Below, in pieces: positions 40,321 through 56,317 of a stretch of 64,000 bases of DNA. The DNA comes from Vespa crabro (lineage: Eukaryota > Arthropoda > Insecta > Hymenoptera > Vespidae). Each line of letters starts with the position of its first letter. Within the stretch, counting starts at the first letter, position 1. The notes beneath the pieces were generated by a model. That model saw only the letters and a list, made by a program, of their open reading frames with translations, was not told where the DNA came from and ran no database searches. The translations under genes and the position numbers were made by a program. The stretch is from NCBI RefSeq assembly GCF_910589235.1, contig NC_060970.1:186001-250000 (forward strand), given 5' to 3'.

Positions 40321-40979
40321 ATTATCGTTAGAAACAATCATATTGATAACGATGTTTATAAGAGTAATAATAATAATGATTATAACGATAATAACGATAA
40401 TAATGATAATAACAATAATAATGATAATAACGATAATAATTATATTAATAATAGCAATAATAACGATAATAACGATAATAAAATGAACAATAATAATGAT
40501 ATTGACTAAAGTATTAGTAACAAATTGTAACATTCATAACGATAATAAAAATAATAATAATAATAATAATAACGAAAGTAAAGATAATAACGATAACAAT
40601 AATTACAATAATAGCGATATTATCGATTATAATAATATTGATAATAATGATAATAACGATAATAATAATAATATTAATAACGATATTAAAAATAATATCG
40701 ATAATAACGATAATAATAGTAGTGATAAAAACAATAATAACGATAAGAAAGATAACGATAATATTATTTACGAAAATAATGACAATATTAATAATAATAA
40801 TAATGATAATAACGATTATAAAGCTTATAATATTAATATTAATAAAGATAATAACGATATTAACGATAATTCCGATAATAACGATAATAACGATAATCAT
40901 AATAACGATAGTAACGATAATAACAGTAATATTAATAATAGTAATAGCTATAATATCAATAATAACGATAATAGCGATA

Positions 40980-41880
40980 ATAACGATAATAAAGATAATA
41001 ACGATAATGACAATAATAATACTAGGAATAATAATGATAATGACGTTATTAACTTCAAAAACGATAATAATAGTAACAATAATTTTGATAAAAACGATAA
41101 AAATAATAACAATAATAATATTGCTTATAACGCTATTAACGATAATTACGATAATAATAATAAAATCAATAAAGATAATAACGATAATAATTATAATATT
41201 AACAATAATAATAATAATAATAATAACAATAATAAGGATAATAACAATAATAATATTTACAAAATTAACGATTATATTTATTATATAGATAATGAGAGTA
41301 ACGATAATAATTATTATAATAATAACTATAATAACGATAATAATAATACAAACGATAATAATACTAATGATTATAACCATAATAACGATAATAACGATTA
41401 TAATAATAACATTAATTACGATAATCATGATTATAACGATAATAATAATAACAATAACAACGAAAATAACGAAAATAGTGATAATAACTATAACAATAAT
41501 AAAAATAATAACTATAAAAACGATAATAACAATAAAAATGATAAAAATGATGACGATAAGAACGGTAATAACTGGTAATAATAATTACAATAATAACAAT
41601 CGTATTAATAGCAATAATAACGACGGTAATGGTATGGAAGATAATTATAATAATATTAATATCGATATTAAGGATAATAACGATAACATCAGTAATAATA
41701 ATAAAATAAATATTGATATTTATAATAAAAATAACGATATGTATAATAAAAATAATAATAACTATAATAGCGATAATAAAGATAATAACTATAATAATAA
41801 CATTAATAATAGCGATAATAACGATAATAATAATAATAATATTAATAACGAAAATAAATATAATAACGTTAATAATACAA
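40980..41880 (+). repeat. Duplicated segment H2b (paralogue at ~32340-33280)
   Basis: Second copy of H2. Together with H1 it suggests one larger tandem duplication (about 29.7-33.5 kb copied to about 39.4-42.1 kb) with a ~1-kb length difference between the copies. Confidence 0.75.
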
Positions 41881-42316
41881 GTAACAATAACAATAATATC
41901 ATTATTAAAGGTAATAAAGATAATAACCATAATAATAATAATAATAATAACTATAATAATCATAACAATATTAACGATAGTAACTGTAATGACGATAACA
42001 AGAATAACGATAAAAACTATAATAATGATAATAACGATAAAATTATAATAATAGTAGCATAAGTACGATAATAATGATAATAAAAAAAACAATAATAACG
42101 ATATTAACGATAATAGTAATAACAATCGTAACGTAACAACGATAACAACATTAATTTATAATAATAATAATAACGAAAGTAAGTATAATCACGGTGACAA
42201 TTATAATATTAATAACAATAATGACGATAATAACGATAATAATGATGATATACATATTAATGACAATAACGATAATAACGTTAATAATAATAATCATATT
42301 AAAGATAATAACGATA

Positions 42317-42360
<44 letters not shown>

Positions 42361-43812
42361 GATATTAAAGATATTATCGTCAATAATTATAACAATACTC
42401 AAGATAATATCAATAATAATGTTAACAATATTAACGATCATAATGATAATAATAATTATAATAAGAACATTTATAACTATAGTAAATATAATAATGATAC
42501 TAATAGTAACAATAATAACAATAATAACAATAATAATAATGATAATAATAACGATAAATATATTAATAATAATAACAATAATAGCGATAATTGCGATAAA
42601 TATAATAACAATAATGACGATAATAACAATAATAACGATATTAATATTAAAAATATTATCGATAGCAGCGATAATAACGATAATAATAATAATAATATGT
42701 CGATAATAAGGTTAATAAGGATGAGGACGATAATAATAATAACAATAAAAAAAATAAAAACGATAATTATATATAGTAATAATAACAATAAGAAAGATAA
42801 TTACGATAATTTAGATAATAATTGTAACAATAATAACAATAATAACAACAATAACGATATTATCGACAATAACGATAATAATAACAACACTTATAACGAT
42901 AATAACGAAAATAACGATACTAACGTAAATAACGAAAATTATAAAATTATTAATATTGAAGTTAACGGTAATATCGATAATAATAAAAATGATAATAACG
43001 ATAGTAATAATAATAATAAAAACGATAATAACTATAATAACGAAAATGACGATAATAACGACAATAACGATTATAATAATAATAATATTAATGACGATAA
43101 TAACGATAATGACGCATAATAATAATCATAATAATAACAATAGTGATAATAATAATAAAATCGTTGATATCGATAATGACGATAATAATAAAAATATTAA
43201 TAACGATATTAATAATAATAATAACAATAATAATATTGATAATTGGGATAATAATGATAATAACAATATTAATAGTAATAAGAGTAAAGATAAATTCGAT
43301 AATAAGGGTAATAATAATAAGGTCAATAACGATTAGAACGACAATAGCGATAATAATAATAAAAATTATAACGATAATAGCGAAAATAACGATAATAACA
43401 ATAATAACAAAAATAATAATAATAATTATAACGATAATAACGATAATAAAGATATTGACGAAAATATATATAATAATAATAACAATAATATCGATAATAT
43501 CGCTAAGAACGTTAACATCAAATAAAATAATAACAATAAAATCGACAATAGCGATATTAATAATAACAATAATAACGTTAATAAAGACAATAAAAATTAT
43601 ATTCAGTACGGTAATAACGGTAATAAAGAGAATAACGGTACGAACGATAATACCGATGATAATAATAAAGATTAATATTATAATAATAATAAGAATAAGA
43701 ACAATAATTACGATAAATATAGTAATAATAACAACAATAATAACTATAATATCTATAATACCGATATTAGTAATAACAATTATAAAGATAATAACGATAA
43801 TAACGAATAAAG

Positions 43813-43863
<51 letters not shown>
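43813..43863 (+). repeat. Pure (AAT)n tract
   Basis: An uninterrupted run of about 17 AAT triplets. Confidence 0.9.
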
Positions 43864-45305
43864 GTGTTAATAATAAAGATAATAACGAAAATTACGACAA
43901 TAACGATAATATCGATAATAATATTAATCATACAATAATAACAATAATAACGATAATAACACAACATTTATAATAATAATAACGTTAATAACGATAATAA
44001 TAATAACATTATTAACCATAATAACGATAATAGTAATAATAAAAGTGACAATAACGATAATATCGATAATAATAATAAAAATAACAACGATAAAATCGAT
44101 AATAACTGTTATATTATTAATAATAACGATAATAACGATAATAAGGATAGTAACTATAATAACAATGCTATTAATATCGATAAAAACAATAAAATTAATA
44201 ACGCCGATTATGATAACAACGAAAATAATAATATTAATAATAAAGATAATTACGATAATAACGATAATAATTGTAGAAATAATAAAAAAAATAACGATAA
44301 TAACTTTAATAACGAAAATAACGATTATATTATTAACGATTATATTAATAATATCGTTAATATTAATAACAATACTAACGATAATAACGATAATAATAAT
44401 AATAATAATAACAATAATAACGAAATTAACGATAATAGCGATAATAATAGTAACGATAATAACGATAATAACGATATTAATAAAAATAATTATAAATATA
44501 ACAATAATAACGATAGTGATGAAAATAAAAATTTTAATAATAACGATAATTTATATAATAGTGATAATAATAATAAGGATAATAACGATAAAATTATAAT
44601 AACAATAACAATAATAATATTATTATTAACAAAAATAACGATAACAACGACAATAGTGATAAAAATATTAATAATAAATTAGAAAATAAGGTTAATAACG
44701 ATGACAACGATAATTATAATAACAATATTAACGATAATAAAGATAATAACGATTATAAGGATTATAACAAAATCGATAATGAGAATAATAACGATAATAA
44801 TAATAGTAACTATAATAAAGATTAGAACAATAATAACGATAATACCGATAATAAAGATAGTTACAATAATAATAATACTAATAATAAAGATGATAACAAT
44901 AATAACGAATGTAATGATTATAACGATAATAATGTTAATAATTTTAACATTAATAACGTTAAGAACGATAATTATTTTAATAGTAGTAATAATAACAATA
45001 TTGACAATGTTTGCAATAATAATGATAGTAACAAATAAAGTAATAACAGTAATAACGATAATAACAATAATAAGGATAATAAAAATAACGATAATAACGA
45101 TAGAAGTAATAATTATATCGATAGTAACAATAATGACGTTAATAACGAAAATAACGATAATAAAGACAATAATAATTTTAAAAATATTGATAAAAACGAT
45201 AATAACAATAATAATAATTATAGTAATAATAATGAAAACGATAATAACATTAATTAAGATATTAATACTGATAATAATAACAATAATAAAGATAATAACG
45301 GAAAA

Positions 45306-45337
<32 letters not shown>

Positions 45338-48008
45338 TAATAAAGGTAATAATGACAATAATAATACGAATAATAATAATAATAATATCAATAATAACGA
45401 AAAGAACGCTAATAATAATAGTCATAATATCTATAATGACACTAATAACGGTAGCAACAACAATAATATATACGAAAATATCGATGATATTCATAATGAT
45501 AATAACAATAATAAAAATAATAACAATAATAATGATAATAATAACAATAATATTAATAAAATAATAACGGTACTGACGATAATAACGATAATAACGATAA
45601 TAACGATAATAACGATAATTGGGATAATAACGATTATAATAAAAATTAACGATAAAAACGATAATATTAGTAATAATAATGACGATAATAACGACATTTA
45701 CGATAAAAATAATAATAATAATAAATATAACAACGATATTAACGATAATAACTATTATGGTAATAACGATAATTACGATAATAACGATGTTAACGTTAAT
45801 AATACTAAGGATAACTATAATGTCGATAGTAATAACTACACAATTAACGATAATTTAGAAAATAGTAATAATAATAAGGATAATAACTATATCAACGATA
45901 ATAACTATAATAACGATATAAACGACAATAAAACTAATAATAATAAGGGGAAATAAAGATTATAACGATAATAATGGTAATAACAATAATAATAATTGTA
46001 ATAATAAAGATAATAATGATAATATAGGAAATAAGGATAATAATAATAACAATAATAACGATAATAACGATATTAATGATAATAACGACAATAATAATAA
46101 TACTAATAATAATTAAAACGATAATAACGATTATAATAATAATAATAATAACAATAATAAAGATAATAACGACAATAATTAAAATAATAATAATAATAAT
46201 AATAATATCTATAATATCGATAATAACGATAATAATAATATTATTAATAACATCAATAACAATAATAACAATAATAAGGATAATTATAAATACGATAATG
46301 TCGATAATATCGACAATAGTATTAACAATATTAATGATATTATCGATAATAATATTAACTATATTAACGATAATATCGATAATAATAATAACATTATTAA
46401 CGATAATATATATAAAAATTATAACAATAATAATAATAACACTAATAACGATAATACCGATAATAGCGATGATAATAATAATAAGGATAATTAGGATAAT
46501 AACCATAATAATAGTATTAATAATAAAGATAACAACGATTTTAACGATAATATTGACAATAATAATAACAATAATAACGATAATAACGATAACAATTATA
46601 ATACCGATAATAGCGATAATAACAATTATAATCCTATTAACGATATTAAGATAAATAATGATAACAATAATAATGATAATAACGATAATAACGATAATAA
46701 CGATAACAATAGTAGTAATAATAACAATTATAACACTAATAACGTTAAAAACGATAATAACGATAATAATAGTTTCATAATATCAATAGTAATAATAATA
46801 ACGATAATGAATATATTAACCATATAAACGATGATAAAATCAAAAGCTGCCATAATAGCGATAGTAATAATTATTATAGTTAAGATAAAAAAGATATTAA
46901 CGATAGTAACGATAATAATTATAACAATATTAACGATAATAACGATAATAACTATAATAATGATAATAACGATAGTAACGATATGAACGATAATAATAAA
47001 AACGTTTATAAAGATAATACCGATAATAATAATAATAATAATAATAACGATAATAACGATAGTGGTAATAATATTATCAATAGTAAAAATAATGACGATA
47101 ATGACGATAATAATAATAATAAAAATAACGGTAATAACGATAATAACTATAATAATAATAAAATTAATAACGATATTTACATTAATATTGATAATAATAA
47201 TAGAAATAATAATGATAATAACTATAATAATAATAATATACGTAATAACAATAATAACGATAATAACGATAATAATGGTAATAATTTTATTCATAATGAC
47301 CATAATAACGATAATTACGATGATGACGATAATAATAATAACAATATTAACGATATTACCGATAATAATAACTATAATAATAACAACAATAACGATAATA
47401 ACGTTAATAATAGAGATAAATATAACAATATTAAGAATAATAATTATAATAAAGATAATAACGATAATAATTGTAGTAGTGATAAAAGTAATAATATTAA
47501 AAAAGATAAAATGTCTTTAACAATAATACAAATAACGATTTTAGCGATAATAATGGTAATGGAAATAATAATAATAGTAATTATAATAACGGTAATTACG
47601 ATATAAACGATAATGTTAATAGTAATCGTTACAAAATAACAATAATAACGTTAATAACGATAATAACGATATCAATAATAACGATAAAAACTACAATAAA
47701 TACAATATTGATAACAATAATAACAATAATAACGTTAAGAATGATAATAATATATACGATAAAGTCGATAATATCGATAATAATATTAACAAATTTAATC
47801 ATAATATCGATAATAATATTAACAATATTAACGATGATATCGATGATAACGAAAAAATTAATAATAATGACGATAATAACGGTTTATAACGGTAATAATA
47901 GTAATAACAATATCGACAATAACGATAATAACGATAATTACAATAATACCGATTATAATAAGAACGATAGTAACGATAATAGTAGTAATAATAATAACGA
48001 TATTAAGG

Positions 48009-48009
<1 letters not shown>

Positions 48010-48051
<42 letters not shown>
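48010..48051 (+). repeat. Pure (AAT)n tract
   Basis: An uninterrupted run of about 14 AAT triplets. Confidence 0.88.
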
Positions 48052-48052
<1 letters not shown>

Positions 48053-49459
48053 GATAACAACGACAATAACGATAAAAATAATATTAATAATAACGATAAT
48101 AACGATTATACGATTTATAACAATAACGATTATAACGATAATAGTAATAATAATAAGAACGATAATGAAGATAAAAAGATAAAAACGATATTAATAATAA
48201 CAACAAAAACGATAATAACGATAATAATGATAATAAAAATTGTATTATGTACGATAATAACGATAAGAAAGAGATTAACGGTAATAACGATAATAACGAC
48301 AATAGTAATAATAATAAGAATAATAACGATAACTACAAAAAGACGATAATAGTAATATTAATAATAATGTAAACAAGGATAATAACGATAACAACTATTA
48401 TAATAATAATAATATTATAATAAAGATAGTATCGATATGAACGATATTAACAATAATAACCATAATAAAGATAAATATATTACGATAATAACTATTACAG
48501 TAATAATAATAATATTGATAGTAACGAAAATTACGATAATGGTGAAAATAATAATAATAATAATAAAAATAATAAAGATATTAAAGATAACAACGATATT
48601 AATGCTAATAACAATAATAATTACAATAATAATAACAATAATAACGTTAGTATCAATAATAATGAGAACTATAGTAATAATAATAAAGTCAATAACTTTA
48701 ATATTAATAACAATAATAATGATAACAACGATAATAACAATATTAATAATAATAACGAAAATAAGATTAATCACAATGACAACGATAGTAATAATAACAA
48801 TTATAATGATAATATGATAGTACCATCGATAATAATAATAACAATATTTACAATAATATCGATTATAATGTCATCAATATTGACAATAATACCAATAATA
48901 ATAAAAACAATAATAACAGTAATAACGATAATAACGATAATATCGTTAATAATAATAACGATAATAAAGATAATAGCAATAAAAACAATAACGATATTAA
49001 CGATAATATTGACAATATTAAAGTTAATAATTATAATAATTTATAAACGATAATAATTATCATAATTATAGTAATAATAACGATAATAACGATATTAAAA
49101 ATAAAAATAATAACGATAATATAGATAATAATAATAACATTCATAACGTTAATAATGATAATAACGATAATAACGGAATTTATAAAAAGATTGATAACGC
49201 TAATAAAGATAATAATGATATAATATTATTAATAATAACGATAATAACGATTATAATGGAAGTAATAATAATAACAATATCGAAAATAACGATAATAACG
49301 GTAAAATCAATAATAATTATAGTAAGAATACTAGTAATAATAATAATGACAATTACGATAATAACGATAATAATAATAGTTATAATAACATTATAAAAAT
49401 AATAACGATATCTATAATAACTATAATAAAGACAATAATAATAATAAAAATAATATCGA

Positions 49460-49565
49460 TAATAACTATAATAACGATAATAACCATAATGGCGATAATA
49501 ACGGAAATATCGACAATAATAATAATAATAATAACAGTAATAACGATAATAACGATAATAACGAC

Positions 49566-49608
<43 letters not shown>

Positions 49609-49920
49609 TCGATAATAAAGATAATGACGACAATCATAATAATAATAATAATATTAATAATAATAACGATAATAATGATAATAGTAATAGTATTAATAAC
49701 AATATTAAAAATAATAACGATAATAACCATAATATAGATAATAATAATTATAATAACGACATTAATAACTATAATAAATATAATAAAGATATGGTATTAA
49801 CGATAAAGGCGACAGAAGTAGTAATAGTAATAACGATAATAACAAAAATAGCGGGAATAAAATAATAATAATAAAGATAATAACGATATTATCGAAAATA
49901 ACGATAATAACGGTAATAAT
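49460..49920 (+). repeat. Duplicated segment H3b (paralogue at ~35180-35620)
   Basis: Second copy of H3, including the same placement of a pure (AAT)n run relative to the GATATGGTATT landmark. Confidence 0.65.
49566..49608 (+). repeat. Pure (AAT)n tract
   Basis: A run of about 14 AAT triplets in duplicated segment H3b, in the position equivalent to the 35288 tract. Confidence 0.88.
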
Positions 49921-49975
49921 AATAACAATAATATCAATAATAACGATAATAGCGATTATAACGATAATAAGGACA

Positions 49976-49976
<1 letters not shown>

Positions 49977-50011
<35 letters not shown>

Positions 50012-50029
50012 TTAATAATAATAATAATA

Positions 50030-50089
<60 letters not shown>

Positions 50090-50090
50090 T
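49977..50090 (+). repeat. Long near-pure (AAT)n tract
   Basis: About 114 bp of AAT triplets broken only by an ATT and an AGT. It is the longest such tract in the window. Confidence 0.88.
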
Positions 50091-50906
50091 TAATGATTAC
50101 AACGAAAATAATGATAATAATGGTAGTAATAATTCCAATAATTACAATAATAAAGATATAAAAGATTATAATGATAATTGAGATAATAACAATTATAATA
50201 ACAACGATAATAACGAGCATATCGATAATAATAATAACAATATTAACGATAATAACAGATATAGTAATAATAATAAAAACGATAATTACGATAATATCGA
50301 TAATAATTATAACAATAATAACGATAAAAACGATAATAACGGTAATAATAATAACAATATTAACGTGAAGGACGATATTAACGAAAATAATAATATTATT
50401 CTTAACTATAATAACAATAATAACGTTAATAGCGATAATAATAATAATAATAATATTAATACAATCGACAATAACGATACTTACGATAATAATAGTAGTA
50501 ATAAAAGCACTAATGTCAATTATAACGTTAATAATGATAATAATGATAATCAAAACAATAATATCAACAATAATTACGGTAATTACCTAAATAAAATAAC
50601 GGTAATAACGTTCAAAACAAAAAAATCGTAATAACGACAATAATAATATCAATAATAAGTTTAATAATAATAATAAAGATAATAAATATAATAATAAAAG
50701 TAATAATAATAATAACAATAATAAAGATAATTTCAATAATAGCAATAATACTAATAATAAAGATATAAATAAAAATAATAATAATAATAACAATAATAAC
50801 GCTAATAATGATAATAATAAAAATAATAATAATAATATCAATAATAACAATAGTAAGGAAGATAATAATAATAATAATATCGATAACAGAGATAATACCC
50901 ATAATC

Positions 50907-50908
<2 letters not shown>

Positions 50909-50962
<54 letters not shown>
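50909..50962 (+). repeat. Pure (AAT)n tract
   Basis: An uninterrupted run of about 18 AAT triplets, preceded by CATAATCAT of the other 9-bp type. Confidence 0.88.
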
Positions 50963-50964
<2 letters not shown>

Positions 50965-52499
50965 TAGTAATGAAAATAACGAAAATAATAGTTGTAATAA
51001 TAACACTAATCAAAATAATAAAGTTAATAACGATATTAATAATAATATTATTAACAATAATAACGATAATTCGATAATAATATTTTTAACAATAATAACG
51101 ATAATGAGGATAATCACAATAATAACGATAATAATGACGATAATATCTATAGTAACAATAATATTGATTATAAAGAAAACAATTATAAAAATAATAATGA
51201 TAATATACATAATATCGGTATTAATAATTACAATATCAACGATAAAAACAATAATAATATCAATAATAATAAAAAAAATAGCGGTAAAAATAATAATATC
51301 ATTGAAAACGCTAATGACGATAATAACGATAATAACGAAAATATTATCGATAATAACGATAATAATAATAATAATAATATTGATAATAACAATAATAGCG
51401 ATAATAATGATAATAATTACAATAATAATAACTATAATAACGATAATAATAAAAACAATATGAACGATAATAATGATAAATCGATAATATCGATATTAAT
51501 AATTACATAATAACAGTAATAACGATAATAATATAATAACGAAAACAATAATAAGGATAATAATGGAAATAAAGGTAATAATAATAAATATAATAAGGAT
51601 AACAACGATAATAACGATATTAACTATTATAACAATAAAAATAATAAGGATAATATCGAAAAAAAAGATAATAATAATAAATATAATAACTATAACAATG
51701 ATAATAACTATTATATAGATAATAATAATAATAATAGTAAGAATAATAATAATAATAAAAGGAAAAAAGATAATAACGAAAATATTAATAACAATAGTCA
51801 CGTTAATAAAGATAATAAAAGTAATAATAAAAACAAAATTTAATATAATAAGGAAAAGAATGATTATGATAATAATAATAATAGTTATAATCACGATAAT
51901 ATCGATAATAATAATAATAGAAGCATAGTATAATAACGATAATAATAAAAAAACATAACAGCGGTAATAACGATAATAATAATATTAATAATAATAACTA
52001 TAACAACAATAATGACGATAATAACGATAATAACGATAATAATGATGATAATATCGATAGTAACGATACCAAAGATAATAACGATAATAATATTAATGAT
52101 AATAACGATAGCAGTAATAATAATACTAACAATTGTATCGATGATATCGATAATAATAATAATAATAATAATAACGATAATAACGATAATAACCATACTA
52201 ATAATAACGATAATAATGATAATAATAATAATAATAAGAATAATAAAGATAAAAATAAATACGGTAATAAAAAATATAACGATAATGATAATAACAAAGA
52301 TAATAACGATTAAATCGATAATAACGATAATAACGAAAACATCGTTAGTAATTATAATGACTAAAATGAAGCTAATAATAATAATTACGATAATAAGATT
52401 AATAATAACGATAATAATAATAATAAAGGAAATGATGACAAAAACGAAATAATGATAATAACGTTAATGACGATTTCAACGATAATAACGATTATAAAG

Positions 52500-54020
52500 G
52501 TAATATTGATAATTATAAAGATAATAATAATAAGATCGGAAATAATGATACAACCGATAATAACGATAATAACGATATTGACGATAATAACAACGATAAA
52601 AACGATAATAACGAAAACAATATAAATAACGATAATAATGAAAATAACGATAATAATGATAATATCGATAATAGCGATAATAACATTAATAACGATACGA
52701 ACGAAAGAAATGCTATTTTCGTTTATGACGATAATAACGGTATTAATAACAACATTATATATAATAACGATAATAAAGGTAATACCGATAACAATAGCAA
52801 TAGTGATAATAACGACAATAATAATATCAACGATAGTAACGATAACAACGATAATAAAAACGATAATAACGATTATAAAGATAATAATAAACATAATTAC
52901 GGTTATAACGATAATAACGATAATAATAACGATAATAACGATTATAAGGATAATAACAAAGATATTAACCGTAATAATAAAAATAACGATTATAAAGAAT
53001 TAAAAAACGATTAAAAAGAATTACAATAATTATAATAATATCGATAACAACGAATAATAATAAGGATAATATTCATAATAACGATCATAACAATAACTAA
53101 GATAATTAGGATAATACGTTAACAACGATAATAATGAAAATAACTATAATAAAGGTAATAATAATGACAATAATATTAATAACCGACAAGAACGATAAAA
53201 ATGATAATAACGTTAATGACTGTAACAATGATAGTAACGATAATAACCACAATATTTATAATAATAAAGATAATAATAATAAAATCGGAAATAACGACAA
53301 TAATGAAAATAAAGTTAATAACGATTATAACGATAATAATGTTAATAGCGATAATAACGCTATGGAAAATAATAATAACGATAATAACTATAATATGGAT
53401 AATAACGATCCGCAAGATAATAAAGATTATAATAACTTTAATAATAATAACAACGAAAGTAATGGTTCTAACGATAATAATAATGATAAAAACAGTAATA
53501 ACGTTAATTACGATAATAATAACAATAAAAATAAAAATAGCGAAGATAATGAAAATATCAATGAAAACATTAATAACGTTAATAATAACGATAATAATAA
53601 TAATAATGTTAATAACGATACTAACGATAATTACAATGATAACAATAATAACGATAATGATGATAGTAACGTTAATAAGGAGTATAATAAAAATAATTAC
53701 AATAATAATAATAGTAACGATAACAACGATAATAATTACGATAATAATAATAATAACTATAATAAATGTAACAATAATGATAATATTATTAATAACGGAA
53801 ATAAAGACAAGAGCGATAATAATGATAATAACGTTAATCACAATAACAATGATAGTAACGATATTAAACATAATATTCATAATAATAAAAATAATAATAA
53901 AATCGGAAATACAAATAATAAAAAAATAACGATAATAAAGTTAATAACGATAATAAAGATAGTAACGCTATTGAATAAAATAATAAAGATCCGCAAGATA
54001 ATAAAATTAATAATAACTTC
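52500..54020 (+). repeat. ~0.6-0.75-kb tandem higher-order repeat in the microsatellite
   Basis: The rare string ATCGGAAATA occurs at 52535 (as ATCGGAAATAATG), 53284 and 53902. GATCCGCAAGATAATAAA occurs at 53407 and 53988. ACAATGATAGTAACGATA precedes two of these copies. Offsets of 749, 618 and 581 bp indicate about three diverged tandem units of irregular length. Confidence 0.7.
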
Positions 54021-54576
54021 AATAACAGTAACATCATATGTAACGTTATTAACGATAATAATAATTAAAAATACGATAATATTAACGATAAAAATGAAGA
54101 TAGCGAAAATAACGATAATAATAATGAAAACATTAAAAACGTTAATAACGATAATAATAAAGATAATAATAATTGTAATGTTAATAACGATACTAGCGAT
54201 AATTGCAATAATAACGAAAATAACAATAATAACGATAATTACTATTATTACCTAAATAACGATAAAAAAATAATAATAATAACGATTATATCGACATTAA
54301 CGATAATAATATAGACAATAATCATAATAACGATAATAACGTTAATAACGAAAATAATGTTTATAACATTAATTACGATAATAATAGTGATAAGAATAAA
54401 CATAACGATAATAACGATAAAACGATGAAAATATTAATAATGTTAATAACGATAATAAAAACGATAATAATAACGATAATAATAATAATAACGTTAATAA
54501 GTATAATAACGGTAATTGCAAGTATAACAATAACAACGGTAATAACGATAGTAAAAACGATAATATTAACCTTAAT

Positions 54577-54618
<42 letters not shown>

Positions 54619-56317
54619 TGCGATAATATCAGTAATAACGTTTATATAGATATTAACCATAAATACGGTAATAAGGCTAAATACTATAATAACAGAAATA
54701 ATATTAACAAGAACAAAAATGAACAAAATAACGATAATAACGATAATAGCGATAATTATGTTAATAACAATAATTACGATATTAGTGAAGATAATAATAA
54801 AACTAACGATAATAATGATATAAACGTTGAAAACTGTATTAACGATAATAACAATAATAACAATAATAACCATAATAACGTATATAAGCATAATAAAGGG
54901 AATGATAACAATAATAATAATAATAACGATAATAGCGATAATAACCATAATAACGATAATGACGACAAGAATAACGATTATTATAAAAAATAATGATAAT
55001 AATATTAATATTAATAACGATAATTATAACACCTACGATAATAGTGACAGTAGCGATACTAATAATAACGTTTATAACGGTACTAACGATAAAAATGGAA
55101 AATAACTTAAATTACGATTATATTAACGTTAATAATAGAAATAAAGAAAATAACAAAAATAACATTTAAAACAGCTATAATGTTAATAACGTTAATAATA
55201 ATAACAATAATATTAATATTGTTAATAACGATATTAACGATAATTGCAATGATAATAATAATTACGATAATAACGGTAATATCCATAATAATAACGACAA
55301 AGGCTACAAATATAATGATAAACACCACGTTAACAATAATAATGTTAATAACGTTAATAATTTTAATAAAGATAATAATAATCATAATAATAATAACAAC
55401 GATAATAATGGTTATAACATAAATTACGATAATAATAGCGATAATTATTAAAATAAGGATAATAACGATAAAACGATGAAAACAGTAATAAAGTTAACAA
55501 CGATACTAAAAACGATAATAATAACGATAATAATAAAAACAACGTTAATAACGATAACAATGATATTAATTAAAATAATGACATTGACGATAATAACGAT
55601 AATAATAAAAAAAATAACAATAATAATTATTATAACGATATTAATAGCGATAATAACGATAATAACGATAATAGCGATAATAATAATAATAATAACGATA
55701 ATAACGATAATAAGGATTATAATAATAATAATAATAATAGTAACGATAATAATTGAAATAACGATAATAAAGAAAATAACTATAATAACGATAATAACAA
55801 TAAAAATAAAATTAATGGAAAAAAGGGAAATAACTAAATTAGCGTTAATAACGATTATAATAATAATAATAACGATTATAAATATAATAATAATAATAGG
55901 AGTAACGAATGTATCGATAATAACGGTAATAATAACGATAATAACGATAATATCGGTAATGACGATAATAGTAAAGATGTTAACAAAAATAACGATAATA
56001 ACGATAATAAAGATAACAACGATTACAATGATAGTAATGATAATAATGATAATGTAGATAATAAACATAATTATAACAAAAATAATAATAATTACGATCA
56101 TAACGATAGTAATAGCGAAAGTAACGATATTAACAATAATAATAATAATAATAACGATAAGAACGGAAGTAATATCGATAATAATGAAAATAACGGTAAC
56201 AGCAACGACAATAATGATAATAACGATAATAACGACAACAAACAATAATAATAATAATAATATTAATAACGAAAATAATGATAACAATAATGATAATAGC
56301 GATAATAACGATATTGC

